Origin: Bacillota bacterium
Lineage (GTDB): Bacteria; Bacillota; Clostridia; Oscillospirales; Ruminococcaceae
Length of the DNA: 64,000 nucleotides
NCBI GenBank assembly: GCA_023439835.1
Contig: JAEXUW010000013.1
Span: 1-64,000 of the forward strand
Reading direction: 5' to 3'
Under the pieces are notes generated by a model. It saw nothing but the letters and a program-made list of their open reading frames with translations. It was not told the origin of the DNA and did no database searches. Shown here piece after piece: positions 1 to 7,156 of the stretch. The position numbers and the translations under genes are program-made. How positions within the stretch are numbered: position 1 is the first letter of the stretch; every line of letters begins with the position of its first letter.

Positions 1-273
1 ATAATTGATTCGAATTTTTCAGACCTGTCATTATTATCAGGCTGTGAAAAGCTTGAGGAGCTAATTATTATCAATGTTGATGTAACAAATCTATCGCCTC
101 TTAAAGACTTAACAAGCCTTAAGACATTATATATGTTTAATTTAAAATCGATTGATTGTTCAGTGTTGTATAACCTTGAAAACCTAAAAGAGCTATATGT
201 CAGCAAAGGTCAGCTCAGCGATGAGGATATAAACAGGCTTATTGAAAAAGACGTGCAAATTAAATATAGTTGA
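1..273 (+). CDS. Leucine-rich-repeat protein, C-terminal fragment (5' end outside window)
   Basis: The frame is open from the first base and ends at TGA 271-273, giving 90 residues. Spaced leucine/isoleucine repeats are visible (for example LEELIII, LSPLKDLTSLKTLYM, LENLKELYV), the pattern of bacterial leucine-rich repeats. The last residues (DINRLIEKDVQIKYS) look like a natural end: many LRR proteins close with a similar acidic-amphipathic tail. The start, and any signal peptide, lie upstream. Base composition is more AT-rich than the housekeeping genes further right. Which LRR subfamily it is, and what it binds, cannot be told from this fragment. Confidence 0.7.
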   Translation: MIDSNFSDLSLLSGCEKLEELIIINVDVTNLSPLKDLTSLKTLYMFNLKSIDCSVLYNLENLKELYVSKGQLSDEDINRLIEKDVQIKYS

Positions 274-927
274 TTTGACTTTATAAATCCAAGCTTAAAC
301 CTCAACCACTATGCCCTCAAAGGCGGGACGACCTATTATATCGTTGTTGAAAGCTCAGCCACGACAAACACGACCTACACCCTCACCGCCGAGCAGGATA
401 ACTGGGTTTATGCGCCTTATGGGGGAACATTTATAAGCGATGATACCGTTAAAGGAATCTTTAAGCGCGTTCCTTGTATAAGTGAGGTTTATATTGATAG
501 TGCAAGTTTTGTCGCTTTATCTTTATTAAGAGCTAATTTGGAAGAAGAGCAGGCTGCAACTAACATGATGCTTGCTCTATTAATTGGAGGGACAATCAGT
601 GTAAAAGAATTTGGCAAATGGTTAGCAAAAAAATATTCATTAAGAGCAGTGCCTTTTGTAGGTTGGGTATTAATGGGCATTGATATTGTAGTGCTGGCTG
701 ATACGATAGCTAGCTGGTATGAACATAAAACATTTAACGATGCTATAAATGGGAACAATCAAAATGTTATTTATACCACGATCAGAGTTAAAGCCAATTC
801 TTCCTGGTGGCGTGTATGGTATAATGAAGGCTATATAAATAAGTATTACAATGAAGGATTAGCTGTATTAAGAGGTACAATCAACACCGTAATAAGCACA
901 GAAGAATTGGAGGCTATTTTTGATTAA
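274..927 (+). pseudogene. Start-less C-terminal module of a secreted/repeat protein, possible displaced effector tip
   Basis: The frame following the LRR stop stays open without interruption to TGA 925-927, but has no credible start or ribosome-binding site near 274. Its first part (about residues 12-50) contains LKGGTTYYIVVE and TYTLTAEQDNW, resembling the beta-rich pre-peptidase C-terminal-like modules that end secreted proteins. The second part changes character: a hydrophobic stretch (LALLIGGTI, FVGWVLMGIDIVVLAD), then a polar Trp/Tyr-rich tail. A TTG at 538 could start a 129-aa protein, but no good Shine-Dalgarno precedes it. The simplest reading is a tail cut away from its parent gene by recombination. 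Function unknown. Confidence 0.5.
306..339 (+). repeat. Seam repeat, copy A
   Basis: 34 bases that match 1440-1473 at 27 of 34 positions by eye; both copies encode the same peptide seam (HYALKGGTTYY here, NYTLKGGKTNY there). The two copies bracket the module at 274-927 and the gene at 920-1429. Confidence 0.65.
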
Positions 928-1429
928 ATTTATAATTTTAATATGCAGTTTTTTGATAACGGGGATTTTGCTTATTGTTTATGTGTTTCAATTGTTTAAT
1001 ATTAAAAAAATTACAAAAAGGGCAAACGGACTACTTTTGAAATTATCAAATAATAACAGCTACAGGTTTTTAGCTTATGGCTCGGTATATATAGTTTTAT
1101 ATTGTATGCATCCATATTTAAAAAATAACGTATATATGCTGATATATGCAATTTTATTTATTTGTATAGGTATTATCAACCAGCAAATTAAAACAATAGT
1201 AACTCAGGACGGTATATTTGATGGTGCATCTTTTTACACAAATTCTGAAGTTAGGTTCACAATTCAAAAAAATAAGCTTATTGTATTGTGTAGCGAAAAA
1301 GTAATATTTAAATTTAAGCTAATAAAGAAAAAAGAGGCAAGCATTATTGCTTATATGCAAAGATACTATACTGAAAAAATTGAACAAGTTTCTGAATCTC
1401 AGAAAGATACAGTTAAAAATGATGAGTGA
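920..1429 (+). CDS. Small membrane protein coupled to the upstream module (candidate immunity partner)
   Basis: A 169-aa product from a TTG start, preceded by TTGGAGG seven bases upstream, inside the end of the previous frame; the genes overlap by 8 bp, so translation is probably coupled. An N-terminal membrane helix (IKFIILICSFLITGILLIV) is followed by two more hydrophobic segments near residues 50-85, then a soluble domain of about 80 residues with a beta-strand pattern (DGIFDGASFYTNSEVRFTI), PH-like or DUF5673-like in appearance. The gene is AT-rich, unlike the housekeeping genes. Position after a C-terminal module and before the seam repeat fits a membrane immunity protein, but no sequence motif proves this. 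Confidence 0.55.
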   Translation: MIKFIILICSFLITGILLIVYVFQLFNIKKITKRANGLLLKLSNNNSYRFLAYGSVYIVLYCMHPYLKNNVYMLIYAILFICIGIINQQIKTIVTQDGIFDGASFYTNSEVRFTIQKNKLIVLCSEKVIFKFKLIKKKEASIIAYMQRYYTEKIEQVSESQKDTVKNDE

Positions 1430-1497
1430 GAATTGTCCACAACTATACCCTCAAAGGAGGAAAGACTAATTATTCCTCTTTGTCAAATGCATCTTAA
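1426..1497 (+). pseudogene. Short remnant containing seam repeat copy B
   Basis: Frame 1 reads HNYTLKGGKTNYSSLSNAS then TAA 1495-1497. The LKGG..NY seam repeats the one at 306-339 (seen at 1440-1473), but the rest of the module is missing. This looks like what is left of a second C-terminal tip after recombination. Confidence 0.5.
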
Positions 1498-1505
1498 ACT
1501 ACATA

Positions 1506-1547
1506 AAAAACACAGCACCTTCAATTTCTTGAAAGTGCTGTGTTTTT
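1506..1547. terminator. Bidirectional intrinsic terminator
   Basis: CACAGCAC (1511-1518) pairs with GTGCTGTG (1535-1542), flanked by an A run before and a T run after, so it can serve the rightward genes and, in reverse, leftward transcripts including the tRNA. Confidence 0.7.
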
Positions 1548-1550
1548 GTG

Positions 1551-1627
1551 TGGCGTGCCTGGAGGGATTCGAACCCCCGACCTTTTGGTTCGTAGCCAAA
1601 CACTCTATCCGGCTGAGCTACAGGCAC
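1551..1627 (-). tRNA. tRNA-Arg(ACG)
   Basis: On the minus strand the acceptor arms GTGCCTG and CAGGCAC pair over 7 bp. The D-arm (GTAGCTCAG), the anticodon stem TTTGG/CCAAA with loop CTACGAA (anticodon ACG, decoding CGN after A-to-I editing) and the T-arm GGGGGTTCGAATCCC are all present. Discriminator G is followed by an encoded CCA. Length 77 nt including CCA. Confidence 0.95.
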
Positions 1628-1752
1628 TTATAATTAACACTAGATTATTTTATCATAGTTTTTAAATGTTGTCAAGCAGAATTTTGAAATGCTCAAGAGT
1701 GTATTTATTGCAATATTTCACTGACGCTATTTACTTAATGCCTTAAAAATAG

Positions 1753-1758
1753 TATAAT
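1753..1758 (+). promoter_or_regulatory. -10 element upstream of mtnN
   Basis: TATAAT at 1753-1758 with a weak TTTACT 17 bases upstream (1730-1735). A likely promoter for the nucleosidase gene starting at 1797. Confidence 0.45.
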
Positions 1759-1796
1759 ATTTTTATTATTATAAGTTAAATTGAAAGGAAAAAGTC

Positions 1797-2474
1797 ATGA
1801 ATACTATCGGAATAATCGGAGCAATGCCTTCTGAGCTTGCTGATATTAGAGCTTCTCTTGGTGAGGGTGTGGTTGAAAAATACGCCTCATATGATTTTTA
1901 TTTAAACGAGCTAGACGGAAAGAAAATAGTCAGTGTCTGCTGTGGCGTGGCGAAGGTCAACTCGGCTGTTGCTACTCAAATTCTCATCGACAAATATGAG
2001 GTTGAGTGTGTTATTAACACCGGCATAGCCGGAGGAATGGACAGGTCTGTCAGTGTGTGCGACATTGTTGTGGCAAATGAAGTTATGCACCATGACGTGA
2101 CAACTCGTTTCCTTCAGAATTATCCGCCGTACAGGGGGGACTATGAAGCGGACAAGCGTCTGATTATGCTTGCTGTTTCTGCTTGTGAATCTTTCGGCTA
2201 TAAGTCTTTTATTGGAAGAATTGTTTCGGGTGAGCAGTTTATTTCAGACAACAAAGTGAAAAACAGCATTATTGATGAGTTTAATCCGCATGCAGTGGAC
2301 ATGGAATCTGCGGCAATCGGGCATTGCTGTTATAGAAACGATATTCCTTTTGCAACAATACGCTGCATTTCAGACAATGCGGACGATGAGGGCGAAATGT
2401 CGTTTGATGTGTTTGAGAAGGTTGCAGCTAAAAGAGTGGCCGATGTTGTTTTCTCAATGATAAAAGAGATATAA
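1797..2474 (+). CDS. mtnN: 5'-methylthioadenosine/S-adenosylhomocysteine nucleosidase
   Basis: A 225-aa enzyme that removes adenine from MTA and S-adenosylhomocysteine, recycling the products of SAM-dependent reactions. The N-terminus IGIIGAMPSE places the conserved general-acid/water-activating Glu at residue 13. GIAGGMD (about 75-81), VDMESAA (about 168-174, ribose and methylthio contacts) and the catalytic Asp in CISDNAD (near 190) are all in family positions. Length is typical of Pfs/MtnN (about 230). ATG is preceded by GAAAGGA. Monocistronic in appearance. Confidence 0.93.
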   Translation: MNTIGIIGAMPSELADIRASLGEGVVEKYASYDFYLNELDGKKIVSVCCGVAKVNSAVATQILIDKYEVECVINTGIAGGMDRSVSVCDIVVANEVMHHDVTTRFLQNYPPYRGDYEADKRLIMLAVSACESFGYKSFIGRIVSGEQFISDNKVKNSIIDEFNPHAVDMESAAIGHCCYRNDIPFATIRCISDNADDEGEMSFDVFEKVAAKRVADVVFSMIKEI

Positions 2475-2534
2475 TTTCGCAAAATTTGTTGAACAATAAT
2501 GCAGTTCGGCACTTGATATTTGTTTATTTTTGCA

Positions 2535-2563
2535 TTGCGAAAGAAGAACTTATTTGCTATAAT
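2535..2563 (+). promoter_or_regulatory. ilvE promoter
   Basis: -35 TTGCGA (2535-2540), 17-bp spacer and -10 TATAAT (2558-2563) with an extended-10 TGC directly before it. Confidence 0.7.
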
Positions 2564-2596
2564 ATAAAGAATAATTATTGAAAGAGGGATATCACA

Positions 2597-3667
2597 ATGA
2601 CTGATATAAGACTAGAGCTTTCCAAAGCTCCCAAAGCTAAGCCGACTGACGAGTCAAAACTCGGCTTCGGTCAGATTTTCACCGACCATATGTTTATAAT
2701 GGAATACGACGTTGGACAGGGCTGGCATGACGCAAGAATTGTTCCTTACGGCCCGATACCGCTTGAGCCGTCAGTTATGTGCCTGCATTATGGGCAGGAG
2801 GTTTTTGAGGGCTTAAAGGCTTACAGAACAGCCGAGGGTAAAATTCAGCTTTTCAGACCGGAGGAGAATTACAAAAGGCTTAACATTTCAAATGAGCGTT
2901 TGGTTATTCCTCAAATCGATGTTGATTTCTGCGTTGAGGCTACAAAGAAGCTTGTTGAAATTGATGCGGATTGGGTTCCGAAATCAGAAGGCACATCGCT
3001 TTACATAAGACCTTTTATTATTGCGGTTGATCCTTTTCTGGGTGTTCGTCCCGGCAATAAGTATCTGTTTATGATTATTTGCTCTCCGTCGGGAAGGTAT
3101 TATTCGTCAGGGCTAAACCCCGTCAGCATTTATGTTGAGCAGAATTACGTCAGGGCGGTTCAGGGCGGAACAGGCTATGCCAAAACAGGCGGAAACTATG
3201 CGGCTTCTTTAGCGGGACAGGACGAGGCACACAAGCAGAATTATTCACAGGTTTTATGGCTTGACGGAATTGAGAGAAAATATATTGAGGAAGTCGGCGC
3301 GATGAACATATTCCTGGTTATCGGTGACGAGATTGTAACACCAGCGCTTCAAGGCTCAATCCTCCCCGGAATTACAAGAAAATCTGCAATCGAAATATGC
3401 AAATCGTGGGGACTGACGGTTTCTGAAAGAAGAATTTCTATTCAAGAAATCGCCGACGCCTATGACAACGGTCAGCTCAAAGAAATATTCGGAACAGGCA
3501 CAGCCGCCGTTATTTCACCGGTCGGTCACCTAAAATGGGGCGACAAGATCATGGAGATAAACAACAATAAAATCGGTGAGATTTCACAGAAGCTGTATGA
3601 CACTATGACAGGTATTCAGCTTGGTGTTGTTGAGGATAAATTCGGCTGGATCACTCCTGTTTGCTAA
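2597..3667 (+). CDS. ilvE: Branched-chain amino-acid aminotransferase
   Basis: A 356-aa fold-type IV PLP enzyme that interconverts Leu/Ile/Val and their 2-oxo acids with glutamate/2-oxoglutarate; cytosolic. HYGQEVFEGLKAYR (about 64-77) is the large-type BCAT signature, and the PLP lysine is K196 in YAKTGGNYAAS. WLDGIERKYIEEVGAMN and FGTGTAAVISPVG complete the active site. Length matches the BCAT-II subgroup (about 340-360). It has its own promoter and a strong terminator, so it is probably transcribed alone. It could serve synthesis as well as formation of branched acyl primers for FabH (inference). Confidence 0.95.
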   Translation: MTDIRLELSKAPKAKPTDESKLGFGQIFTDHMFIMEYDVGQGWHDARIVPYGPIPLEPSVMCLHYGQEVFEGLKAYRTAEGKIQLFRPEENYKRLNISNERLVIPQIDVDFCVEATKKLVEIDADWVPKSEGTSLYIRPFIIAVDPFLGVRPGNKYLFMIICSPSGRYYSSGLNPVSIYVEQNYVRAVQGGTGYAKTGGNYAASLAGQDEAHKQNYSQVLWLDGIERKYIEEVGAMNIFLVIGDEIVTPALQGSILPGITRKSAIEICKSWGLTVSERRISIQEIADAYDNGQLKEIFGTGTAAVISPVGHLKWGDKIMEINNNKIGEISQKLYDTMTGIQLGVVEDKFGWITPVC

Positions 3668-3688
3668 AAAGCAGGTTTATTAAAATTT

Positions 3689-3737
3689 AATTCCCTCTGT
3701 CAAATTCCAGTGCGAAAATGACGGAGGGAATTTTTTG
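3689..3737 (+). terminator. ilvE terminator
   Basis: A 14-bp stem (AATTCCCTCTGTCA at 3689-3702 with TGACGGAGGGAATT at 3719-3732, one G-U pair) followed by a T run. Confidence 0.85.
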
Positions 3738-3818
3738 CGGGTTAAACCCTAAGCTTAAAGGCAAAGAAACGAAATAAAGTATAAGTCTATCCGTCAAAAT
3801 CGCATTAATATACTTTCT

Positions 3819-3901
3819 TCGCTTTACTTGCTTGTGGAAGAAAAATGAGGTCGCTTTGCTTTCTTTACTTTTCTTGCTTGTGGAAGAAAAGTAACAAAAG
3901 A
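3819..3901 (+). repeat. Short direct repeat ahead of the tandem repeats
   Basis: Two near-copies of TTGCTTGTGGAAGAAAA, about 50 bp apart, sit immediately before the first 318-bp unit. They are interspersed-repeat-like and non-coding. Confidence 0.5.
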
Positions 3902-3902
3902 A

Positions 3903-4220
3903 GCACCCTCTCGCCGAGGGCTTCTGACGGTTTAGGCGCACACGATGCTTGCCTTTAGCAAGCATTTCGGTGCTAACAGTGATTAATAAAGTCTTTTTTT
4001 GAGTTTTGATGCTTTGTTTTGGTGACATTGAGACGTTGCGTGACGGCTGCGCCGGTTTAATAGCGTTAATAAATGCACCGCTTTCGCTTGGGTACTGTTC
4101 CAACGGCTCGCCTATTTATAGGCTTGTGCCTTGAAGTTTAAAGGCGACATTTGTTAGCTATTCTCACTATCACAAAAGCTGATACTAACTACTAATAACT
4201 ATTTTCTGGCTACTAAAAGA
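3903..4220 (+). repeat. 318-bp tandem repeat, unit 1
   Basis: Begins at GCACCCTCTCGCCGAGGG and repeats at 4221. It contains two small hairpins (CCCTC-tcgcc-GAGGG, and ATGCTTGC-cttta-GCAAGCAT). A leftward frame through it is open, but its composition does not look protein-like and no credible ribosome-binding site was found. Units 1 and 2 agree at roughly nine of ten positions by eye. Confidence 0.8.
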
Positions 4221-4533
4221 GCACCCTCTCGCCGAGGGCTTCTGACGGTTTAGGCGCACACGATGCTTGCTTTTAGCAAGCATTTCGGTGCTAACGGTGA
4301 TTAACAAAGTCTTTTTGTGAGTTTTGAGGCTTTGTTTTGGTGATATTGATACGTTGAGTGACGGCTGCGCCGGTTTAATAACGTTGATAAATGCACCGCT
4401 TTTGCTTGGGTACTGTTCCAACGGCTCGCCTTTTTGTGGCTGTGTTCCTTGAAGTGAAAGGCGACGTTTGTTAGCTTTTCTCACTGTCGCAAAAGCTGAT
4501 ACTAACTTCTAATAACTATTTTCTGGCTACTAA
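4221..4533 (+). repeat. 318-bp tandem repeat, unit 2
   Basis: The second copy of the unit at 3903-4220, with the same ATGCTTGC/GCAAGCAT hairpin and the same end (TTCTGGCTACTAA). Differences are scattered substitutions, many in pairs that keep the hairpins. No insertion-sequence gene or terminal inverted repeats are visible. Confidence 0.8.
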
Positions 4534-4766
4534 CCGGTGAGCGTTGAAGTTCGAGCTTGAAACAAGGCGTTTGCACACAGCAACTCTAAACTACTCTACC
4601 GAGAGGGGTGTTAGCTTGACCGCTGGGGAAAAACATTCATTACAGAATAAAAAATCAGTAATATCAAACGATTGCGCTGATTTTCGTAAATTTTACAGTT
4701 TTTTTAGTCGCAAATTATACTCAAATTAAGGCTGAAAATCAGTTTTCTATTATTGCAAAATGTCAA
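4534..4766. other. Non-coding gap before pfp
   Basis: No supported gene. Short open frames here lack ribosome-binding sites. The region becomes strongly AT-rich after about 4650, leading into the pfp promoter. Confidence 0.6.
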
Positions 4767-4795
4767 TTTACACAGAAAAAATAAAATGTTATAAT
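4767..4795 (+). promoter_or_regulatory. pfp promoter
   Basis: -35 TTTACA (4767-4772), 17-bp spacer and extended -10 TGT-TATAAT (TATAAT 4790-4795). Confidence 0.75.
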
Positions 4796-4825
4796 TAATA
4801 CATAAGAAAAACTGTGGAGGATTAT

Positions 4826-6043
4826 ATGATAAATATTGCCGTCGCACAATCTGGGGGGCCAACCTGCGCAATAAACGCATCTTTGGCTGGAGTATTTCTT
4901 GAGGCTTTGGAGTCTAGAGCGATATATAAAATATTTGGAGCAAGAAATGGGATTCAGGGCATTTTGAGCGAAAATATTATCGAGCTGAACGAAAAGTTTT
5001 CGACTGACGAGGATATAAGACTTCTTATTCAGACGCCGTCGACAGCGCTAGGCTCTTGCAGAATAAAACTGCCCGATCCGGATTTGGACAGTGAGCCGTA
5101 TGAAAAAATTCTTAAGGTTTTTGAAGAATACAATATAGGCGCTTTTTTCTATATAGGCGGAAATGATTCAATGGACACAGTGGCTAAGCTGTCACGATAT
5201 GTTGCTTTAAAGGGTAAGAATATAAAGGTTATGGGCGTCCCCAAAACAATCGACAATGATGTGAGAGCGACAGACCATACACCTGGATTCGGCTCTGCTG
5301 CAAAATATATCGCCACCTCAGTTCAGGAGATTATCAGGGATTCAAGCGTCTATCACCTTGACTCTGTCACCATCATTGAAATAATGGGACGTGACGCAGG
5401 CTGGCTGACGGCTTCTTCTGGGGTTTTGAAGGCTGTCGGTGAGGAAGCTCCCCATCTGATTTACCTCCCCGAGGTGCCTTTTTCTATGGAAAAATTTCTC
5501 ACCGACATAAAGACGGCGCATCAAATGCACAAGTCGGTTGTGTGTGCAGTTTCAGAGGGGCTAAAGCTTGAAAACGGCGAATATGTCGCAAACAGCAGTC
5601 TTTCAAATGAGGTTGACGCCTTCGGACATAAGTATCTGGCTGGGCTTGGGCATTATCTTGAAGGCATTGTCAAGCGTGAGCTAGGCTGTAAAGTTCGTTC
5701 GATTGAGCTTAATGTACTTCAGAGATGTGCTTCGCATCTTGCTTCAAAAACCGACCTTGACGAGGCTGAAATGATTGGACGAGCGGCGGTAAAAGCGGCA
5801 GTAGAAGGGCACACCGGCGAAATGATGATTTTTGAAAGAGTTTCTAATTCGCCTTATCAAGTTGAAATAAGAACTGCGCCGATTAATGATATCGCAAATA
5901 ATGAAAAGGCATTCCCCCTTGAATGGATTAATCAATCACAAAACGGCATAACACAAGAGGCTATCGACTATGTTCTTCCGCTTATTCAGGGTGAGCCGGT
6001 GCTCATTTTTGAAAACGGACTGCCTTTACACATCAGGATTTAG
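4826..6043 (+). CDS. pfp: Diphosphate-dependent fructose-6-phosphate 1-phosphotransferase
   Basis: A 405-aa phosphofructokinase acting in glycolysis. GGNDSMD (111-117) has Asp where ATP-dependent enzymes have Gly (GGDGS), and PKTIDND (139-145) has Lys where they have Gly (PGTIDND); both are marks of PPi-dependent enzymes. The reaction is reversible, so the gene could serve gluconeogenesis too. MGRDAGW follows near residue 190. The ATG at 4826 is chosen over a GTG at 4814 because GGAGG (4816-4820) lies between them. Strong promoter upstream, terminator downstream: monocistronic. Confidence 0.9.
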   Translation: MINIAVAQSGGPTCAINASLAGVFLEALESRAIYKIFGARNGIQGILSENIIELNEKFSTDEDIRLLIQTPSTALGSCRIKLPDPDLDSEPYEKILKVFEEYNIGAFFYIGGNDSMDTVAKLSRYVALKGKNIKVMGVPKTIDNDVRATDHTPGFGSAAKYIATSVQEIIRDSSVYHLDSVTIIEIMGRDAGWLTASSGVLKAVGEEAPHLIYLPEVPFSMEKFLTDIKTAHQMHKSVVCAVSEGLKLENGEYVANSSLSNEVDAFGHKYLAGLGHYLEGIVKRELGCKVRSIELNVLQRCASHLASKTDLDEAEMIGRAAVKAAVEGHTGEMMIFERVSNSPYQVEIRTAPINDIANNEKAFPLEWINQSQNGITQEAIDYVLPLIQGEPVLIFENGLPLHIRI

Positions 6044-6057
6044 GCTTTTTCAAAGCA

Positions 6058-6108
6058 AAAAACGACCGTTGAGATAGCTTCAAGCTACACTCATTAAACG
6101 GTCGTTTT
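6058..6108. terminator. Bidirectional terminator between pfp and the SGNH gene
   Basis: AAAACGACCGTT pairs with AACGGTCGTTTT around a loop that itself contains a small hairpin (TAGCTTCAAGCTA). A and T runs on both sides suit the two convergent genes. Confidence 0.8.
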
Positions 6109-6131
6109 ATATTTTTATCGGATTGAAATAG

Positions 6132-7058
6132 TTACGGTGCGACGGTAGGCTCAGGTTCGTCACTTGAAACAGGAACTGTTGTGACTATACTGGTGGTTGT
6201 AGTAGTAGCAGGCGGTGGGGTTTGACTTGTGAATGTGGTTGTGACAACGGGGAAATCACCGTAGTAGCCCACTTGATTTGCTGAAACATAACCGAGAACA
6301 AGCTGGTATGCATAAGGTGACAGATGAAGTCCGTCGCCACTTTGATACATGTCGGGGAGATTCCCGTTTTCATCTTCAAGGAATGAATTGATATCAAGAT
6401 ATGAAAATCTTTCGTCATTTAGATTTTGAAAATAATTTCTGGTGTAATTATTATATGTATCAATGCGTTCGTTTGCCTTCCACTCATGCCAGTCAGTTGT
6501 GGGGGTTATTGAAACAACAATAACCTTGCTGTAGGGTGAAACCTCAAGGAGCTTATCGGAAATGTTCTTCAGATTATCGGCATAACCCTTTTCGGTCGTC
6601 ATGTTGATGTCGTTCATGCCCATCCAAAGGTAAATGTATTTAGGCTGACGTGCCTCGACGGCTTGAACGGCTGAGTACTTTCCACCCAAAATGGTAAATT
6701 CACCGCTAAGAAGGTTTCTAGCGCCCAAGCTCCCCTCTGCATAAACCTGAGTTTCAGAAAGCATACCCGAATAAAATCTAAGCCCCATACAAACAGAATC
6801 GCCGAGAAATACAAGGTCTTTTTCATAATCATAATCTCTTGCTGTTGGGGTGTCGGGGATAAATGCCTGAGTTGTCACTTCAGGTGTGGTTGTAGTAGCG
6901 ACTGTTGTTGTGACTGTTGTGGTTGTCGCTTGAGTGGTAGTTGTCGCTTCAGTGGTGGGTGCTTCTGTTGATATAACCGAAACAGCGTCATCGTTACATC
7001 CTGACAGGCAAAGCATCATTATAGCCGCCAAGAAAGTGGCGTATTTTTTTATCTTCAA
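6132..7058 (-). CDS. SGNH/GDSL-family hydrolase lipoprotein
   Basis: A 308-aa lipoprotein. Signal peptide with lipobox LSGC (Cys21), then a Thr-rich linker (about 30-65), then an SGNH hydrolase domain: FLGDSV (Ser88 nucleophile in block I), WMGMND (block III Asn) and DGLHLS (block V Asp and His, near 245). A Thr/Pro-rich tail follows. It is likely an extracellular esterase or deacetylase of a glycan; the substrate is unknown. Start is TTG, supported by GGGGAG nine bases upstream; no in-frame ATG precedes the signal peptide. It lies 98 bp downstream of the FtsA-like gene. Confidence 0.8.
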   Translation of the reverse strand: MKIKKYATFLAAIMMLCLSGCNDDAVSVISTEAPTTEATTTTQATTTTVTTTVATTTTPEVTTQAFIPDTPTARDYDYEKDLVFLGDSVCMGLRFYSGMLSETQVYAEGSLGARNLLSGEFTILGGKYSAVQAVEARQPKYIYLWMGMNDINMTTEKGYADNLKNISDKLLEVSPYSKVIVVSITPTTDWHEWKANERIDTYNNYTRNYFQNLNDERFSYLDINSFLEDENGNLPDMYQSGDGLHLSPYAYQLVLGYVSANQVGYYGDFPVVTTTFTSQTPPPATTTTTSIVTTVPVSSDEPEPTVAP

Positions 7059-7156
7059 AAAATCGTCTCCCCATAAAATAGAGTTATTAGATTAATTTTA
7101 CACCTTTTATAATCATAATTCAATACATTTTTGAAAACGTAATCAAACTGTAACAG

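Noticed and set aside
3687..4484. Leftward open frames across the tandem repeats as protein-coding genes
   Set aside because: Same peptide in both copies comes from the DNA repeat itself; no ribosome-binding site, odd composition, and the frame ends outside the repeat boundaries.
3903..4533. Insertion sequence
   Set aside because: No transposase frame and no terminal inverted repeats.
4544..4729. 61-aa rightward frame after the repeats
   Set aside because: No ribosome-binding site and no recognisable protein features.
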